Shown piece by piece: positions 4,982-5,407 of a stretch of DNA of 5,407 bases. A program made the translations under genes and the position numbers. The notes beneath the pieces were generated by a model. The model did not search any database. It was not told the DNA's origin and saw only the letters and a list, made by a program, of their open reading frames with translations. This stretch comes from Pseudomonadota bacterium (GTDB taxonomy: Bacteria; Desulfobacterota; Desulfovibrionia; Desulfovibrionales; Desulfovibrionaceae). Numbering within the stretch: the first letter of the stretch is position 1; each line of letters opens with the position of its first letter. The stretch is taken from positions 1 to 5,407 of the forward strand of contig JAEXGX010000028.1 of the NCBI GenBank assembly GCA_023450535.1, given 5' to 3'.

Positions 4982-5407
4982 ATGTATATACTCCTTCCTC
5001 TGGGTTTTCTGCTGGCGCTTATGACCTTCATCGGTTTTTGCACCTGCGTTGTCTGGCTTTACCGCTTATTCCGGCGGTACGCCTCTGCGGCACGCAACAC
5101 AAAAAAGGCACGTGCCCTTCCCTGTGAAACGCCGGAGACTGCGGCGGCCACGCCCCAAAATACGCTGCCGAACATGCAGCAGCCTATGTCGCAAGACAGG
5201 CGCGAAAACACGACGGATTCCCCTGCCCCCTCCAGCCCCGGGCGTTCTGCCCTGTTCTCTTCTTTGGAAAACGATATGACCAGCACTCCCCTTTCGTCCG
5301 GCGACAGCAGGCATGCTGATGCCGCCTCCGTTACCCCATCTGCCACTTCACCCGGCGACCCGGAAAACCTCGCCCGCCCAGGCTTCGCGGCCCTTGACAT
5401 CATGCGC
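4982..5407 (+). CDS. Membrane-anchored protein with Pro/Ser/Thr/Ala-rich linker, N-terminal part, truncated by window edge
   Basis: The frame is open from ATG 4982 to the right edge, giving 142 residues with no stop. Residues about 2-27 are one hydrophobic segment (LLPLGFLLALMTFIGF then CTCVVWLY), followed at once by a basic stretch (RLFRRY, then ARNTKKAR up to residue 44). By the positive-inside rule the N-terminus should face the periplasm and the rest the cytoplasm. Residues 45-135 are low-complexity, rich in P, S, T and A, like a flexible linker before a domain that lies outside the window. Third codon positions in this frame are GC-rich, which supports coding here over the overlapping minus-strand frames. 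The ribosome site is weak (a GGA about 13 bases upstream), so the start is not certain; a later in-frame ATG is at 5021. I do not recognise the family. The ZipA-like layout (anchor plus linker) is only a resemblance of architecture. Confidence 0.6.
   Translation, partial: MYILLPLGFLLALMTFIGFCTCVVWLYRLFRRYASAARNTKKARALPCETPETAAATPQNTLPNMQQPMSQDRRENTTDSPAPSSPGRSALFSSLENDMTSTPLSSGDSRHADAASVTPSATSPGDPENLARPGFAALDIMR

Noticed and set aside
5059..5403. 114-codon minus-strand open frame
   Set aside because: It overlaps the 4982 frame, which has a clear membrane segment and GC-rich third positions. I prefer the plus strand, though not with certainty.

Overview
The window looks like chromosome from a Gram-negative bacterium. 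It carries lpxC (lipid A synthesis), a sigma-54-type regulator with a matching -24/-12 promoter, and a DASS/SLC13 organic-anion transporter. Gene content, moderate GC and gene style suggest a Desulfovibrionaceae-like sulfidogen, but that placement is inference, since there is no rRNA or marker tree here.

Layout from left to right. (1) Positions 1-810, minus strand: the first 270 residues of an AcoR/DhaR-like regulator (GAF then PAS domain), running off the left edge. (2) Positions 811-1016: a divergent control region with a perfect 20-bp palindrome (853-872), about 100 bp upstream of the start predicted from a very good sigma-54 promoter (938-953). (3) Positions 1017-2405, plus strand: a 462-residue DASS-family transporter. 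(4) Positions 2406-2615: an intergenic stretch with repeat element A. (5) Positions 2616-3458, plus strand: a 280-residue amidohydrolase-2-like protein that lacks most of the family's usual metal ligands. (6) Positions 3459-3726: repeat element B, which is homologous to A but in the opposite orientation. It is bracketed by a perfect 36-bp direct repeat that includes the amidohydrolase stop codon. A 20-bp-stem hairpin terminator follows. (7) Positions 3727-4638, minus strand: complete lpxC. (8) Positions 4639-4981: the lpxC leader and promoter, with a palindrome and several hairpins. (9) Positions 4982-5407, plus strand: the start of a membrane-anchored protein with a Pro/Ser/Thr/Ala-rich region, running off the right edge.

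How the parts may work together. The regulator, transporter and amidohydrolase look like one inducible catabolic or uptake cassette. The GAF/PAS regulator probably senses a small molecule, binds the palindrome and activates the sigma-54 promoter. That would drive import of an organic anion and its handling by the unusual amidohydrolase. The substrate cannot be named from sequence. lpxC and the right-hand membrane gene belong to a separate, divergently transcribed neighbourhood, insulated by the terminator at 3657-3708.

The most unusual features are the amidohydrolase with a degenerate metal site, and the inverted pair of related repeat elements that brackets it.
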